Positions 22,134 to 34,200 of a stretch of DNA of 64,000 nucleotides are shown here, in pieces. The notes below the pieces were generated by a model that had not been told where the DNA came from, did no database searches, and saw nothing but the letters and a program-made list of their open reading frames with translations. The position numbers were made by a program, and so were the translations under genes. The stretch is from contig OX393550.1 in assembly GCA_947650365.1 (NCBI GenBank), positions 99,039,924 through 99,103,923 on the forward strand. Reading direction: 5' to 3'. Source of the stretch: Chamaelirium japonicum. Lineage: Eukaryota > Streptophyta > Magnoliopsida > Liliales > Melanthiaceae. Numbering within the stretch: position 1 is the first letter of the stretch; each line of letters opens with the position of its first letter.

Positions 22134-24788
22134 GGAGTGAAGTAGAGAGAGAGGACTAGAGAGAGAAAGGAGGGAGAGAAGAAGACAGAGATCGAGGGAG
22201 AAGAGAGAGGAGTAGCCGCAACCCCTCCGAGTACCTTCCCCAACCCCGACGAACCACCACAGGTCAGCTCTTCCTCTCTCCTCTCCTCCTCCACCCGAAC
22301 CAGACCCAAAACCCGCGGCCCCCCTTCCTCCTCCCTTCCCCGCGAACCTGACCTCACCCCCTCCTCCCTTTCCGCGGCCCACTTGGGCGGGGGACGCCAC
22401 TGCGACCCCACCTCCGGTCCTCGTCGGGAGGACCAACCCCAAGCTCCGTCGGCGATCACCGGAGAAAAACCAAACCCAAACCTCCACTCGCGACTCTCTA
22501 TGGTCGGGCCATTACGGGGCTTCACGGTTGCTCCGGCGGTTCCACCCGCATCTCCTCCGTGGAGGTGGTGCGGGGGAGATTGGCCGAGCGCTCTCCGGCG
22601 CTCCCAGGCCAGCCCCCCCGCCGTTGCCGTCGCACAGAACCGGCCCCCTATTTTGCTGGTTTTGTGGGGAAGAAGAAGAAATGACTGATTCATAATTAAA
22701 GATCTATCCGGGTCTTTTAGAAATTATTAATACAGCAACCCGACCTGACTGCACTGCAGACCCGACCCGAACTGCAGATCCGACCCGACCTGTAGACCCG
22801 ACCTGTTGACCCAGAATTGACCCAGCAGTGAACCGGTCTAGTTTACCTGAACCAGACCCGTAAACCGACCAGAAATTGGTTCAGCCGCCAATTCTTCGTC
22901 CGATCTCGGAATCGAACGAAACCAGCGGCATTTTGACCGGCTCGAAGAGACCCACTTGTTGAACTAGAATTGGTACAATAATTTTACTATCTAGGATCCC
23001 TTTTTAGCCATGGGCCCGATCTAGTCAGTGCATTGTGGTTTGACCGCCAATTCTCCGTCCGATCTCGGAATTGGACGAAACCAGTGACATCGTGCTCAGA
23101 TCATCGATACCGATGTATTGAACCTAGTTAGGGACCCTAGAGACCCCTTTACCCTATTGAACCGATCGTAGATCGCTTTTCACCGGTTCGACCCTAAAAC
23201 CTCCGACCGAAGTCGGATTCGAGCGAGACCGGATCCCATGGGCCCCTCATCCCTAAACCAACCTTTTAAGAACCCTAGTTTGAGTAATTTATGGATGTAA
23301 CAACTTATACATTTCAAACCATGATGGTCAGTTTCTCCTTCGACGGTACACCGGACCGATAGGCGTGAAGAGCGTGGACCACCGAGCTATTCTCCAGGTG
23401 AACATGATTAATTCTATTCTAGTTAGAGTAGATTGTAGTTGTATCTGTAAAATAATAAATAAAACCGTATGTGGTATAGTATGTCTAATGCATGCAGGCG
23501 AAAAACCGGTACTGCATGTGGGAGGTGGGCATACTATCCCTTGCCTCTGAATAATCATGCATGTAATATTTTGATAGCTGTAACGGTGATTGACTCAACC
23601 TAGATTCACACTAGGATGCATGCAAACAAGTAGATACTTGTACTGATTATTTATTAATATTTTGTTGAATGACTGTGTTTGGTGACCATGGGTCGCATGG
23701 TGCAGTCCAATTGCTATTGAGCAACGAAGACTGGTGGTCTCGGTGAAGAGATCGGTGGTCTCAATGGAGAGACTGGTGATTGTACTTCCTCAGTTAAGGT
23801 TCTCTTCCCAGAGGGAAGACTCACTACTCACGGGTATGGGTAGGGGACCCGAGTGCACAGGATGGGAGGTGAACCACCGCATGTGCATAATCCGAATCAA
23901 GTAGGTAGGGTCACGGGGTTGGGAAGGCGATAAAGCCCCTAGTGGCCTAGTAGTCCACCCCTGGGTAATGACCCCGAAAAGCAAGGTGGGCGGGAGTGCC
24001 CCGTGGTGAAAGACCAATCCCCCTTATGGCCATATGGGTATTTCTGGCTCTCCAGGTACACTTGGACCCAGGTTCTGTTGGCAGCCTCAGTTAGAAAACT
24101 GCCGATTCACTTTAGGAGTAGGTAGAACTAACCTTTGGTGATTAGTTGCATACTTTTACTCTGGATGATTATTTGTCTTACATTTACTAGTTGTAGTTGT
24201 ACCATTGTAGAACTGCCATATTAGCTAGCTGAACTATCTTATTTGCAATATATGTATGTATATGTTGTCGCCCTCGTAGACTTCTAGAAGGGCAGGGTAT
24301 GACTATGGTTTACCCTAACTAGTTTAGGGCTAACGGTTCACTGAGTTTACCTAGTAAACTCACCCCGTTATTGCACACTCTTTTCAGGTACCATATATCC
24401 TTCTCAGGCGCTTCCTAGAGGAGCTTGATTAGCTATCGAGGGAGGATATTAGAGGTGTTAACTAGTTTTATTATTTTCAGTTAATTATGTAATAACTGTA
24501 GAACTATGTTCTAGATGCTCTGAATAATGCCAGAATCAGTAATATTTCTTTGGTAAGCTTCTCCTCAAAGCTTCATGCCTGGTAGGCCTTTCCTCAAGGC
24601 CAAGTTGTTGGTAGGCTTCTCCTCAAAGCCGTCCCTCATCAGCTAGTAAGTAGTTAATAATAAATTAGTAATAAATAACTAAATAATAAAAATCAACCTC
24701 GCAACCTTATAATATTGACTTACCCTTAAAACCCCATCACCCCCGGGTTTGACTTGTTTACCCTTGTAGTCAGATCCGGGGCGTGACA
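21596..24788 (+). mobile_element. 3193-bp LTR-type insertion, target duplication GATGC
   Basis: Starts TGTAACATCTG and ends GGGGCGTGACA, with GATGC at 21591-21595 and 24789-24793. The last 240 bp (24549-24788) are repeated near the left end (21704-21943), including the terminal TGTGACA, with about six differences. There is no pol domain. The termini resemble those of the LARD-like element in this window (TGTAATGACC...GGGGCGTGACA). It may be a long solo LTR that has duplicated its own 3' end, or a small non-autonomous element with unequal LTRs; no convincing primer site follows 21943. A minus-strand frame of 243 codons at 21962-22693 is low-complexity (GA repeat, Ser/Leu/Gly runs) and not believed. 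Confidence 0.7.
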
Positions 24789-25631
24789 GATGCTTACCCA
24801 CGAGCCTACGCAATTACGGCATGGGAGTTCTAACGGCCCCCACGAGGGTGAGTAAAGCCTGAACACTTGGCACCGTAACCGTCATATCCCGAAGGAGATC
24901 ACTAAGTAGCTTGGCATAGAAAAAACACAGCTCTCACCCGAGGGGGTTATTGAGTTATGCCCTTCCACCCAAGCACGAAGTGATTAGCCGTGGAGGCCAG
25001 AGGATCTCTAAAAGTCCTCTCTTACATCCCTTATAATATATAAGGGTTATTTTGCGAGTATGAATTTAATGCAAAGGTAGCGACCTCCTATATACTAGAC
25101 CCTGGTCACACGATGCTCTCACTAGCGTTCAAGCCCTTCGCCTAGCATTAATCATTCTAGGAATATCATAGTCCCTGCCTTAAGCGGATTTCTCCATTCA
25201 AGGGTCACATTACATATTCCGAGAATATCGATGCTTTGCAAAATTGGTTATCACGCTAATGCTCTGGAGCCTATCCTAGAGTCAGACTCACTGGAGAGGA
25301 CTCCCACTAGTTATGGCGCCTCGCTTATAAATTTGACAATTGATGTTCAATGGATCTCCATCTCATCTTTGATTTCGATGCTGGCCAAATAGGCACACTC
25401 GACTAGTCGGGCGTTGACCTAATGGTGGCATAACCATATGTGATGGGATCCCACTAACATCAAAAGTCAACTAAATAATAGGCGTCATCTAGCGGGATCC
25501 TATCCTCAAACGGTTGCTTGGACCGGAGAGGAAAGGCATCCCTCTGAAAACTGATAATCATATTATCTCATCGGGGTTCGATATGAAACATAAAGAACTA
25601 ATAAAGAAAGCAACCATAAAGACTGAATTAA

Positions 25632-25653
25632 GTTCAGGGTCCGACCCCTGAAC
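25632..25653 (-). other. Leader hairpin 1 of copia-1
   Basis: GTTCAGGG pairs perfectly with CCCTGAAC around the loop TCCGAC (GTCGGA in the element's RNA, which is the minus strand). Its counterpart in copia-2 is at 51951-51966. Confidence 0.6.
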
Positions 25654-25999
25654 CTAATTTGCACAGCGCATGCTTCTAGCTTTCTTTGCAAGGTCCCTCG
25701 GTCCGGCTCCTCCATCGCAGTCGCGAACACTTTATCGGATCGTCTTCATCCTCCAGGGTTCCGCTTACGCTCCCGACGGTGGATTTCTTTGGCACATCTT
25801 TCTTCTCGATCTGTAACCGAAAAAGTCTAGTATGCTTCGAGAAAGTGCTCGCTCGTACACAATTTCCTAGAAAGAAAAGAAAATACACCTAGGAAAAAGG
25901 CCATGGGAACCGAGGATGGTCAACCCCCATCACTCGCCCAATCTACGGCTCTGATTACATATCCACCCACATAGATAGCAAATCCAGACAATGGCTAAC

Positions 26000-26017
26000 C
26001 CGGGGTCCGACCCCCGG
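26000..26017 (-). other. Leader hairpin 2 of copia-1
   Basis: CCGGGG pairs with CCCCGG around the same loop TCCGAC. Its counterpart in copia-2 is at 52298-52319 with a longer stem. Confidence 0.6.
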
Positions 26018-26196
26018 TAGCAAGCACAAAACATAAATCTAGATTTTATAGCGGCGCCTGCAAGAATGATTAATAGAACAAGCACAACATATACATATGC
26101 ATGATCTAAGCGTAGGAACCCCGATGATCTCACGCATTCATCATGCGCACACATGTTCATTTCATGAATAATCGTGAAACACACACCACTAATGCG

Positions 26197-26208
26197 GCTC
26201 TGATACTA
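26197..26208 (-). other. copia-1 primer-binding site (mutated)
   Basis: The minus strand reads TAGTATCAGAGC, one base off the tRNA-iMet complement TGGTATCAGAGC, two bases from the 5' LTR edge at 26211. It sets the left limit of the 5' LTR. Confidence 0.85.
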
Positions 26209-26210
26209 AT

Positions 26211-27509
26211 TATTGGAAATAATTCCATGGTAGAGGCTCACAGCGGAAATGATTTTGCGATCGAAAGACCGTTCATGGTGCACGTTACACGATTTAAACT
26301 TTTATTGAAACTAATCTACATATGTGTGCATGTGTATGCACATGAATCGAACACCCTAAGGTAATCTAGCGTAATGATTAACTAGCATGCATGCAAATCA
26401 TAATGCTCGCTAGATCTACATGTTAGATTACACATACCTTTCGTACGGATCTTTTAACCGCGGAGAATTATCTTCTTTGTCGATGGAGACGGAAGATCGT
26501 TCGCGAAGATACCGACGGTACGAATAGAGATGATACCTTCTTGTTCATCCGATCTCACACGATGCACGAAACGTCGCTCTCGGATCTCTGAGTGCCTCCG
26601 AAGAACGACTCTTCTACTTCTTCGAAACTCCATGCGAGGAAGACGAAGTTGCAAGCGAGAAACGGGAGAGAGATTAGGGAGAGAACTAGAGAGATGAGAG
26701 AGGGAGGGGGTTCAGTTTTTGCATCCATATGGCCGGCCCCATATAGCCCCTTATATAGGACCGGCCTACCCCCTTGGATAAGGATCCAAGGGGATAAAGA
26801 CCTCCCACAATTATCTCTTAATTATCGCCATTTTTATCTCTTCTTCTATTTATCCGTTTTCCCACTTTTTAGGGCGCGTTTTTGACCAATTCAAACCCTT
26901 ATCCCTATCTACATGGCCGGCCCTATAGATGAGGGATTCTCATCCCTACAACATAGGGCCGGCCCTAGCAAGGTCTCCCACTGCTAGGGTCGGCCAAGAG
27001 TAAGGTCCGGCAGAGTGAGGTTTTACCAAAACGCCCTGACGCCTCATTTTGACCATTTCTAGCGTGCGAGACCAAGCGGCCATTACTTAAGTGATTTCTA
27101 CTAGTTACCTTACTATTAACTGAGGCCACCGAAGGTTGCCTCTAGCAAAGTCAACTAGTCAACTCACAACACACCCCGGTGCATCGCACCTATGCAGCGA
27201 AGTTTATTTATGGCTAGGGATTACTACCTGCGTATCTGTACTAGTCTCGGGCATACCCCTTAGTACTCGCATGTAGTTACGCATCTACCGTGCTCTAGTG
27301 CCAAGCACACATGGAGCGTATACTTCTTTCTTTCTCTTAGTGCTTAAGGTGTTCCGAGAAGGTGGTTCAAGAACCGTACATAATGTTGATAAGGTGGAAC
27401 CATCAGGGACCGGGGTTCATAGCTTCCAACTCAAGCTCGATCGACACACTACCCGAGTGTATCATCGATCCTCTGAGCTCGAGTTAACCTGCGTAGCCAC
27501 CCAGAGTAC
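26211..27509 (-). repeat. copia-1 5' LTR, interrupted
   Basis: Aligns with the copia-1 3' LTR from its plus-strand left end up to the GCCACCCAGAGT block (12908-12920 in the 3' copy), then is cut by copia-2 at 27510. The terminal TG has become TA. The TATATAAGG box is at 26749-26757 (minus) with GGCCGGCC at 26731-26738. The rest of this LTR should lie to the right of the window. Confidence 0.85.
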
Positions 27510-28923
27510 TGTTGGAATTGGATCCGCTAATCAGAGTCGCAGCGGAAGCAAAAGAAAGATCCAAAGATCATACGGTGTATGTTTCATTACAATTAATTCT
27601 ACAAAACAATCTACATGCAAATCTATGATCTTAGCATATGTGTGGACACCCTAGAGGCATACTACGATCTACGGAAGATATGCATGCATCTAGTTAGGTG
27701 TTTAGAATCATTATACCTTTTTGGATCTATCATCCGGAGACGACGGAATGATGAAGAATCGCACTTGAATCGCAAGGAAAACTATCGGATAGCACCTTGT
27801 CCTTTGCGAATTGAAGAATCCTCGAAATCCCGTCTCTAAGTGCAGGGATTACGAGCCGACGAAGGAATCTGTTGCAAAGACGATGGCGAGCCGCGAGATT
27901 TTCTCCTCCTCTTTCTCCTTTCTTCCTTCTCCTTTCTTCCTCTTCCTTCTTCCTTCTTCTTTCTCTCTTTTCCTTGGCCGAAACCACAAAGGAGGAGCCT
28001 TAAGGGGGGTTCGGATTTTCTGGAGGAGAGGAACCATTATGGTCGGCCCTCCCTCTCCCTATTTCCTTTATAGGGCCGGTCTCCCAAAGCCTCAAGGAAG
28101 CTTGGGCCGGCCCCTAGGTGGATAGGGATAAGGGGGGGCGGTTTTTAGGGATTCCGGGTGTCTATCGTGAAGCCCGGACGAAAACGCCCTTCACGAAAAG
28201 CGGAAAACTGAAAAAGAGACTGAGTGAGGTGCGCTACTCAGAATCGAATTCCGTCAGCGCCTGTGAGCTCCTGGAATTATTCTGCTCAATCTAAGATCCA
28301 TATTCAATGTGTTCTGAGCCATATTTTAGTATTTACCAAAATACCCCCTACGGCCCGTAACACATGTGAATTGGGTTCTTCGGCTCCGGGCTTGCGTTCC
28401 ATCGTGCTACTTCACATCCAACGTATCCAACTAGGTCAGAGAACAATTCCTATACGCAACGACAGGGTGGAACCTTCAGGGTTCGGGATCTCTAGCTTCA
28501 ACCGGATCCCTGATTAACTGTTCCAGTGACACACCGAAAGTTCCGTTAATCAGCCCTAATCCGATTAACCCGCGTAGCTGCCCAGAGTACAACGCGAGTT
28601 GAACTCTAGTGATCCTAAACTTATGTTACTCCCTCGTAACCCTGTTCTTTACTATACTCCGATAATCCTCAGTCCCTCCTATTACTGGTGCCATGATACG
28701 ACTCGGGCGGTGGGGAGCACCGTCAGATCTTGATCGATCATCTGACTAGGGTTTGATGACTTGTCATCTATAATACCACACACCTTCTGGTGCTATGCCT
28801 AGCATCCGGAATATCGTCAGTCATACTGACAACCACCAGGCCTGGGTTAACTGTGTGGACAGATTGACTCATCAAAACACACCCATCCAACACTGGACGT
28901 CGGATAACCTGTAGGGATTACAT
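27510..28923 (-). repeat. copia-2 3' LTR, first piece
   Basis: Starts TGTTGGAATTGG just after AGTAC (the probable target duplication, 27505-27509) and aligns with 52495-53392, the copia-2 5' LTR. A minus-strand CTATAAAG box lies at 28066-28073 and GGCCGGCC at 28105-28112. It stops at the Tat insertion; the sequence resumes at 46021. Confidence 0.85.
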
Positions 28924-29532
28924 TGTAGACACACGAATTTCGTCGGACCCGAACCCGACTTACGCTGTGCCGACGCGGATGCAAACCCGACACGCGGACC
29001 CAACTCGCTCGCGCCGACGCGGATGCAAACCCGACACGCGGACCCGACTCGCGCGCGCCGACACGTACTCGGACCCCGCCCCAAGAGGGGCCGGCCCCTA
29101 CTAGGGTCCGAACCCTATAGGGCCGGCCCTAGTGGGGACCGAACCCCAAGGAGGGGCCGGCCGGCCCTGCAAGGAAAGGGGAGAAAAAGAAAGAAAAGAA
29201 AAAGGAAAGAAAAGAAAGGAAAGAAAAGAAAAAGGAAAGAAAAGAAAAGAAAGAAAAGGAAAAAATACCGCCATGCGCGGGGGGAGGTAGCGTATGACGT
29301 CTGCACACACGCGGATCTGCGCCGATCCCTCGATCCGACGTACAAGACGAAGCGCCCGATCGCCATCGATTTCGTGTGCGAAATCCAGCCATAATTGCAC
29401 CCGCCAGAAAAGGGAAACAAATAAACGTTATTCCCCTCATCAATGGATGAATAAATCCAGGGCAATTATGAGAGAGATACAAAAGGGATTCAAAATTAAA
29501 AGTTCCCATATCTCTCTCCCCACCCCTTTGCC

Positions 29533-29540
29533 TATAAATA
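29533..29540 (+). promoter_or_regulatory. TATA box of the Tat LTR
   Basis: TATAAATA follows a pyrimidine-rich stretch; transcription would start about 30 bp downstream, near 29570. The same box is at 44375-44382 in the 3' LTR. Confidence 0.7.
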
Positions 29541-29796
29541 GAGGGGGTGGGGGAATGAAAAAATGGTCGAAGATTGAAGACAAAGCGCGGGAGCTCTGCA
29601 AACGAGGAGACGCTTCTTCACCGACCCAAGGCTTCACGAGGCACAGTCAAGCCTGTCCCGAGGGATCGGCTTACTGAAAGTCCTCATCAACGTGAAGACC
29701 CTTGCACACGAAGATCATCCCTTCGACTCCGTGCACGAAGAAGAAAGCTCGGAGAAGAAGAACCCTTCGACTCCGAAGACGCCAGAAGCAAAGGCC

Positions 29797-30190
29797 GGAG
29801 AAGAAGAGGAGCGGCACTACCCCGTCGTCTCCAACAAGCTTTGACTCCGATCAAGCCCAAAAGCCCGGAGAAGAAGAGGAGCGGCACTACCCCGTCGTCT
29901 CCAACAAGCTTCGACTCCGATCAAGCCCAAAAGCCCGGAGAAGAAGAGGAGCGGCACTACCCCGTCGTCTCCAACAAGCTTCGACTCCGATCAAGCCCAA
30001 AAGCCCGGAGAAGAAGAGGAGCGGCACTACCCCGTCGTCTCCAACAAGCCTTCGACTCCGATCAAGCCCAAAAGCCCGGAGAAGAAGAGGAGCGGCACTA
30101 CCCCATCGTCTCCAACAAGCCTTCGACTCCGATCAAGCCCAAAAGCCCGGAGAAGAAGAGGAGCGGCACCACCCCGTCGGCTCCAACAAA
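29797..30190 (+). repeat. 70-bp tandem array within the Tat 5' LTR
   Basis: About five to six copies of a 70-71 bp unit containing GGAGAAGAAGAGGAGCGGCA and CCGTCGTCTCCAACAAGC. It lies downstream of the TATA box, so in the transcribed leader. The unit lacks stop codons in more than one frame, which creates long but meaningless open frames. The 3' LTR copy is at about 44639-45032. Confidence 0.85.
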
Positions 30191-31198
30191 TCCTCGATCC
30201 CGATCAAGCCCCAAAGCCCGGAGGAGAGAAGCGAAGCGTCATCACCCCGTCGTCTTCAACTAATGCCTGCACCATCCACAAAGAAGAAAGCCTGGAGCAG
30301 ATCGTCTGAAGCGTCGCCACCCCCGTCGTCTTCATCAACAAAAGCCGACGCTACAACCGTCGCACGGAGATCGGTGCTACCCCTACCATCTTCGAAAGCA
30401 TTCTTCGACCCCGATCACGCCAAAGAAGCCCGGAGAAGAAGAGAAGTCCAGTCGACACGTAAACCGTCGAAGCACCGGAGAAGTAGCCCATGTCGTTCGA
30501 AGAAGAAGATCGAGTTGACGCCAAAGCTAAAGCCAACGCAAGAAGCCAAAGCAAAGCCCCAGTAAAGCCCGCGCCAAAGCAACGCAAGTGCCAAAGCCAA
30601 GCGACTACGCCGGCCACGAGCAAAAGCACCGCACGTTCTAGCCGATACGACGCGAAGTCCGGAAGAACGAAAGCATCGCAAGTCTCTCCCAGCTACGTCC
30701 AAGTGCAAGCCCCGAAGCAAAGCAAAAGCCAGAGCCACGCCGGAGCCAAGCCAAAGCCAAAAAGCCAAAGCCAAAAAGCCAAAGCCAAAGCCAACGCCAA
30801 GAGCTCGATCGACGCCGCGAACCGACGATCAAGGACACTGAGGTCAAGCGAGGAACGAGGAAGACACGAAGACCGAGGAACGAAGCCGAAAACCCCCTAG
30901 CCGAGAAAGCGCGAAGCACGGAAGGGATAAAGCAACGGTGGATATTCCTTAGCCTCTCTAAAACCCCCTCCCTGTAAAACCCCTGTCCTGGGCAACTCCT
31001 TCAGAGCTCTCGCACGAATACCACGTGGAGACGCGGATCAAAGGGATCCCCCAGAAGATATTTCCCATAATCCCCTGATCAAAACTCGCCGCAGCCCGGA
31101 CTCGCTACACCCGAGCCACCCGGGTCCCGGCCATATTTGTAATCTCGTGTGATTCGCAATAAAGACGACCCGCGCTTTTTTCCGCGTCCACAGATTTC

Positions 31199-31216
31199 TG
31201 GCACGCCCGGTGGGAC
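31199..31216 (+). other. Candidate primer-binding site of the Tat element
   Basis: TGGCACGCCCGGTGGGAC begins 6 bases after the 5' LTR end. Position and the leading TGG fit a primer site; the matching tRNA was not identified from memory. Confidence 0.55.
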
Positions 31217-31264
31217 CTCTTCTCCTTTTATCCGTACGGTTGAAGAAGCTGCTTGAAGTTTGCA

Positions 31265-34200
31265 ATGGCCGGAACAAACAACGATGCGTTTGCTCCAAGC
31301 CTCTCACCAATCGCCGAGTCTCCTCTACTCCGACACGGTGATCCAGTAAATCCGGAGGGTGATGCTCCTCCAATGGTGCGCGTCTACACTCGGCGTACTC
31401 GGACTCTTGCGGACGTCTTCGTGCCAGAAGCTACTACCGAAGATGCTCGCCAAAGCGCCGACGAGGCCCTGGTGCATGAAGAAACAAGCCTCGATCCTGG
31501 AGCCCATGTCCAGAAGTTTGGGGAGGACCAGCCCCAACCCCGAACCCGTTCGGGTTCTCCAGCAGACGTTGCACCTCCTCTGCAGGGGGCAAACATCAAT
31601 CATCAGCCAGAAGCAAGTCGGCGTAACTACGTCTCCGATGATGATGGCGAGGATGCGAACATGCAACACCGAGACGTTCTCCGTCACCATCCTCCGTCCG
31701 CTCTTCAGCTCCAAGTCATGCAGATGAACGAGCACATGGCGCAGATTACTCAGCTAATAGAGGAGAAGGATCGTCACATCAACACTCTGCTCCAAAAGCT
31801 AAGCGCAAAGGACGCTGCACCAGTCGGCCAACCCGTCGCTTCTCCAGTAGCTGCTCCAGTTCCGTCTTCAACTCCCGCTCCTACAGAGGTTGTTTCGACG
31901 ATTCAAGCAGTTACTCCAGCGCTCTCTTCGGCTCCCATCCCAGTGGAAGTCGTCTCCCCAATGCCAGCCTCGGTGGCCACACAACCTCCGGCAGCGGCTG
32001 CGATGAGTGCTCAGCAAGTCCAAGCATTGATAGCCGACATGATGCGATCCCACGGCAGTAGCCTTCCTCCGATCACGGCGGCATACTCGAAGCCCTACAC
32101 TACGAGGATCCAGCAGCTACGCTTCCCAGTCGGATTCCAGCCGCCAAAGTTTCAGCACTTCGATGAAAAGGGAAATCCAAGACAGCACGTCGCCCACTTC
32201 ATCGAGACCTGCAATAATGCCGGCACATATGGCGACGAGATGGTGAAGCAATTCGTTTGTACCCTCAAAGGCAACGCGTTCGACTGGTACGTTAATCTTC
32301 CTGCAGGGACCATCGACAGCTGGGACCAGATGGAAAGGGAGTTCCTCAATCGCTTCTACAGCACCAGACGTACAGTCAGTATGACCGAACTCACCGCCGT
32401 CAAGCAAAGGAAAGATGAGCCAGTGATCGACTACATCGACAGGTAGAGGAACCTCGCGCTGAATTCACGAGACCGCTTGTCTGAAGACTCGGCCATCGAG
32501 ATGTGCACCCAAGGCATGCACTGGGGTCTGCTCTACATCCTCAAAGGTATCAAGCCTCGGTCTTTCGAAGAACTCGCAACTCGGGCTCATGACATGGAAC
32601 TTAGCCTAGCAAATCGCGGGGACTTGAAGAACAAGGACTTCTTGAAGATAGAGAAGAAGGACAAGCCACCGGCAACGAAACTGAAACAAGTCAATGTTGC
32701 TGACGTCGCTTCAACCTCCAAGCCGCTCAAGATCGGTGGCAAGCCAGATCAGAAGAAGGGAGTCGCCATACCACCGCCTCCGCCGCCAAGGCAAAGGATG
32801 ACTCTCGAGGAGCTCGAAGCCAAGGAGTACCCCTTCCCAGACTCAGAAGTCTCCTCTATGTTCGACCAACTGCTGCAAGAGAAGATGATAGAGCTCCCTC
32901 CTTCGAAGAGGCCCGAGCAGATGCATCGCGTCGACGACCCTCTCTTCTGCAAATACCACCGGGTGGTAAGTCATCCCATCGAAAGATGCTTCGTCTTCAA
33001 GGAAAGAATCATGGCGCTCGCTAAGCAAGGGAAGATAGAGATCGACTCCGGAGAGGTTGCTACGGCCAACATGACGTCCATCACCTTCGGCTCCTTCTCG
33101 CCAGTACTCGTTGCTGCTAGGCGAAGCATGCCCAAATTGCGCATCAATCGTCAAGCTCCAATCGCTAAGTTAACTTCCCAGCCGAAAGTCTCAAAGCGAC
33201 GTCAACATACTCCTGCGCTCACCGAGGAGGAAACACCGCTGCCCAGGGGGCAATCATCGCTCATGCCAGCACCTCTTCCAAGCAATACTGCATCCCAACG
33301 AATGCTCCAAACGAGATACGAGCAAGGAGATCCAGAAGTCGGTTTGCTGGGCCAGCCTTCGGGCAAGTTCGACTACTACGTCCTCTACTCAAAGCCTTCG
33401 TCCGTTTTGGTCAACGAAATCAAGCCCACCGGCTGGGAATCGGAAGACACGCCAGTAGAGCCTCGAGAAGAGCAAGTCCCTTCCAGTCAAGCTACGTCCC
33501 AATACGCTCTCCAGAAAAGATACGAGCAGGGAGATCCGGAAGTCGGTCTGCTGGGCCAGCCTTCGGGGAAGTTCGACTATTACGTCCTCTATTCAAAGCC
33601 TCCATTGGTTTTAGCTGAAGAAATCAAGCCCACCGGCTGGGGATCGGAAGACGAGCCAGTAGAGCCTCAGGAAGAACAAGTACCTTCGAAGGAACCAGTT
33701 GCTGCTATCGACCATCATCCTAGCGGGGGGGAATCTACCGACGAAGAAGCATGGATCATGCTACCGCGGCGGCGAAAGCCGTGGCAAGAGAAGAAGCTCA
33801 AACAAGACCGTGTGATGAGGGGGTTCACCAAGCGGAAAACCTACAAGAAGAAAGGCAAGGCTCCAGGGAGGAAGGCGTTCAAAGTGCCGCCAGCAAGCCA
33901 AGACGATATCCTTCAGCAGAGTCTTCCAGAGCCGACAACGTTGCAAGAGTTCTTCCCGGATCACTTCCTCCCAGTGGACCAACACGTCAAGGTGTCTTGT
34001 TGCATGGTCGAAGTCCATGAAGTATCGGAAGGAAAGAACGAAGGCGAAACTTCTGAAGAAGGCGACTCCACCGATGAGGGGGACGACTCCAACGATGGGG
34101 GCACCGCGGCTCACGACGAAGCGATCTTGCATATGCCTCTCGTAGAAGCTTTGCATCTTCCGAAGAAGGCTCGCCTAGCAATGGCGGCGGCCTTGGCCGA

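Larger units (their letters stand above)
24789..26196 (-). other. copia-1 untranslated leader, distal part
   Basis: Non-coding leader between the primer site and the insertion. It aligns in patches with the copia-2 leader at about 50880-52480 (GATGCTT...CCTAC, CTCACCCG, ATGCTGGCCAAATAGG, GTCAACCCCCA, and the two hairpins). No reading frame. Confidence 0.7.
28924..31192 (+). repeat. Tat 5' LTR (2269 bp)
   Basis: Begins TGTAGACACACG and ends CGCGTCCACA. It contains GGCCGGCC palindromes (29090-29170), a purine-only GAAAA-rich tract (about 29178-29268), a TATA box (29533-29540), a 70-bp tandem array (about 29797-30190), AAGCCAAAGCC-type repeats near 30500-30800, and AATAAA at 31158-31163. It differs from the 3' LTR by one 14-bp length change in the AAGCC repeat and about 19 substitutions by eye, all transitions. 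Confidence 0.93.

Noticed and set aside
21962-22693. 243-codon minus-strand frame in the 3.2-kb LTR insertion
   Set aside because: Composed of GA/CT microsatellite and Gly/Arg/Ser-rich sequence with overlapping frames on both strands and no domain.
29574-30565. Open frames of 229 and 287 codons in the Tat 5' LTR, repeated at 44416-45407
   Set aside because: They pass through the stop-poor 70-bp array, overlap each other in two frames, are Lys/Arg/Ser/Pro-rich low complexity and lack an ATG start. Their recurrence reflects LTR duplication, not selection.
31199-31216. Assigning a particular tRNA to the Tat primer site
   Set aside because: No plant tRNA 3' end could be matched with confidence from memory.
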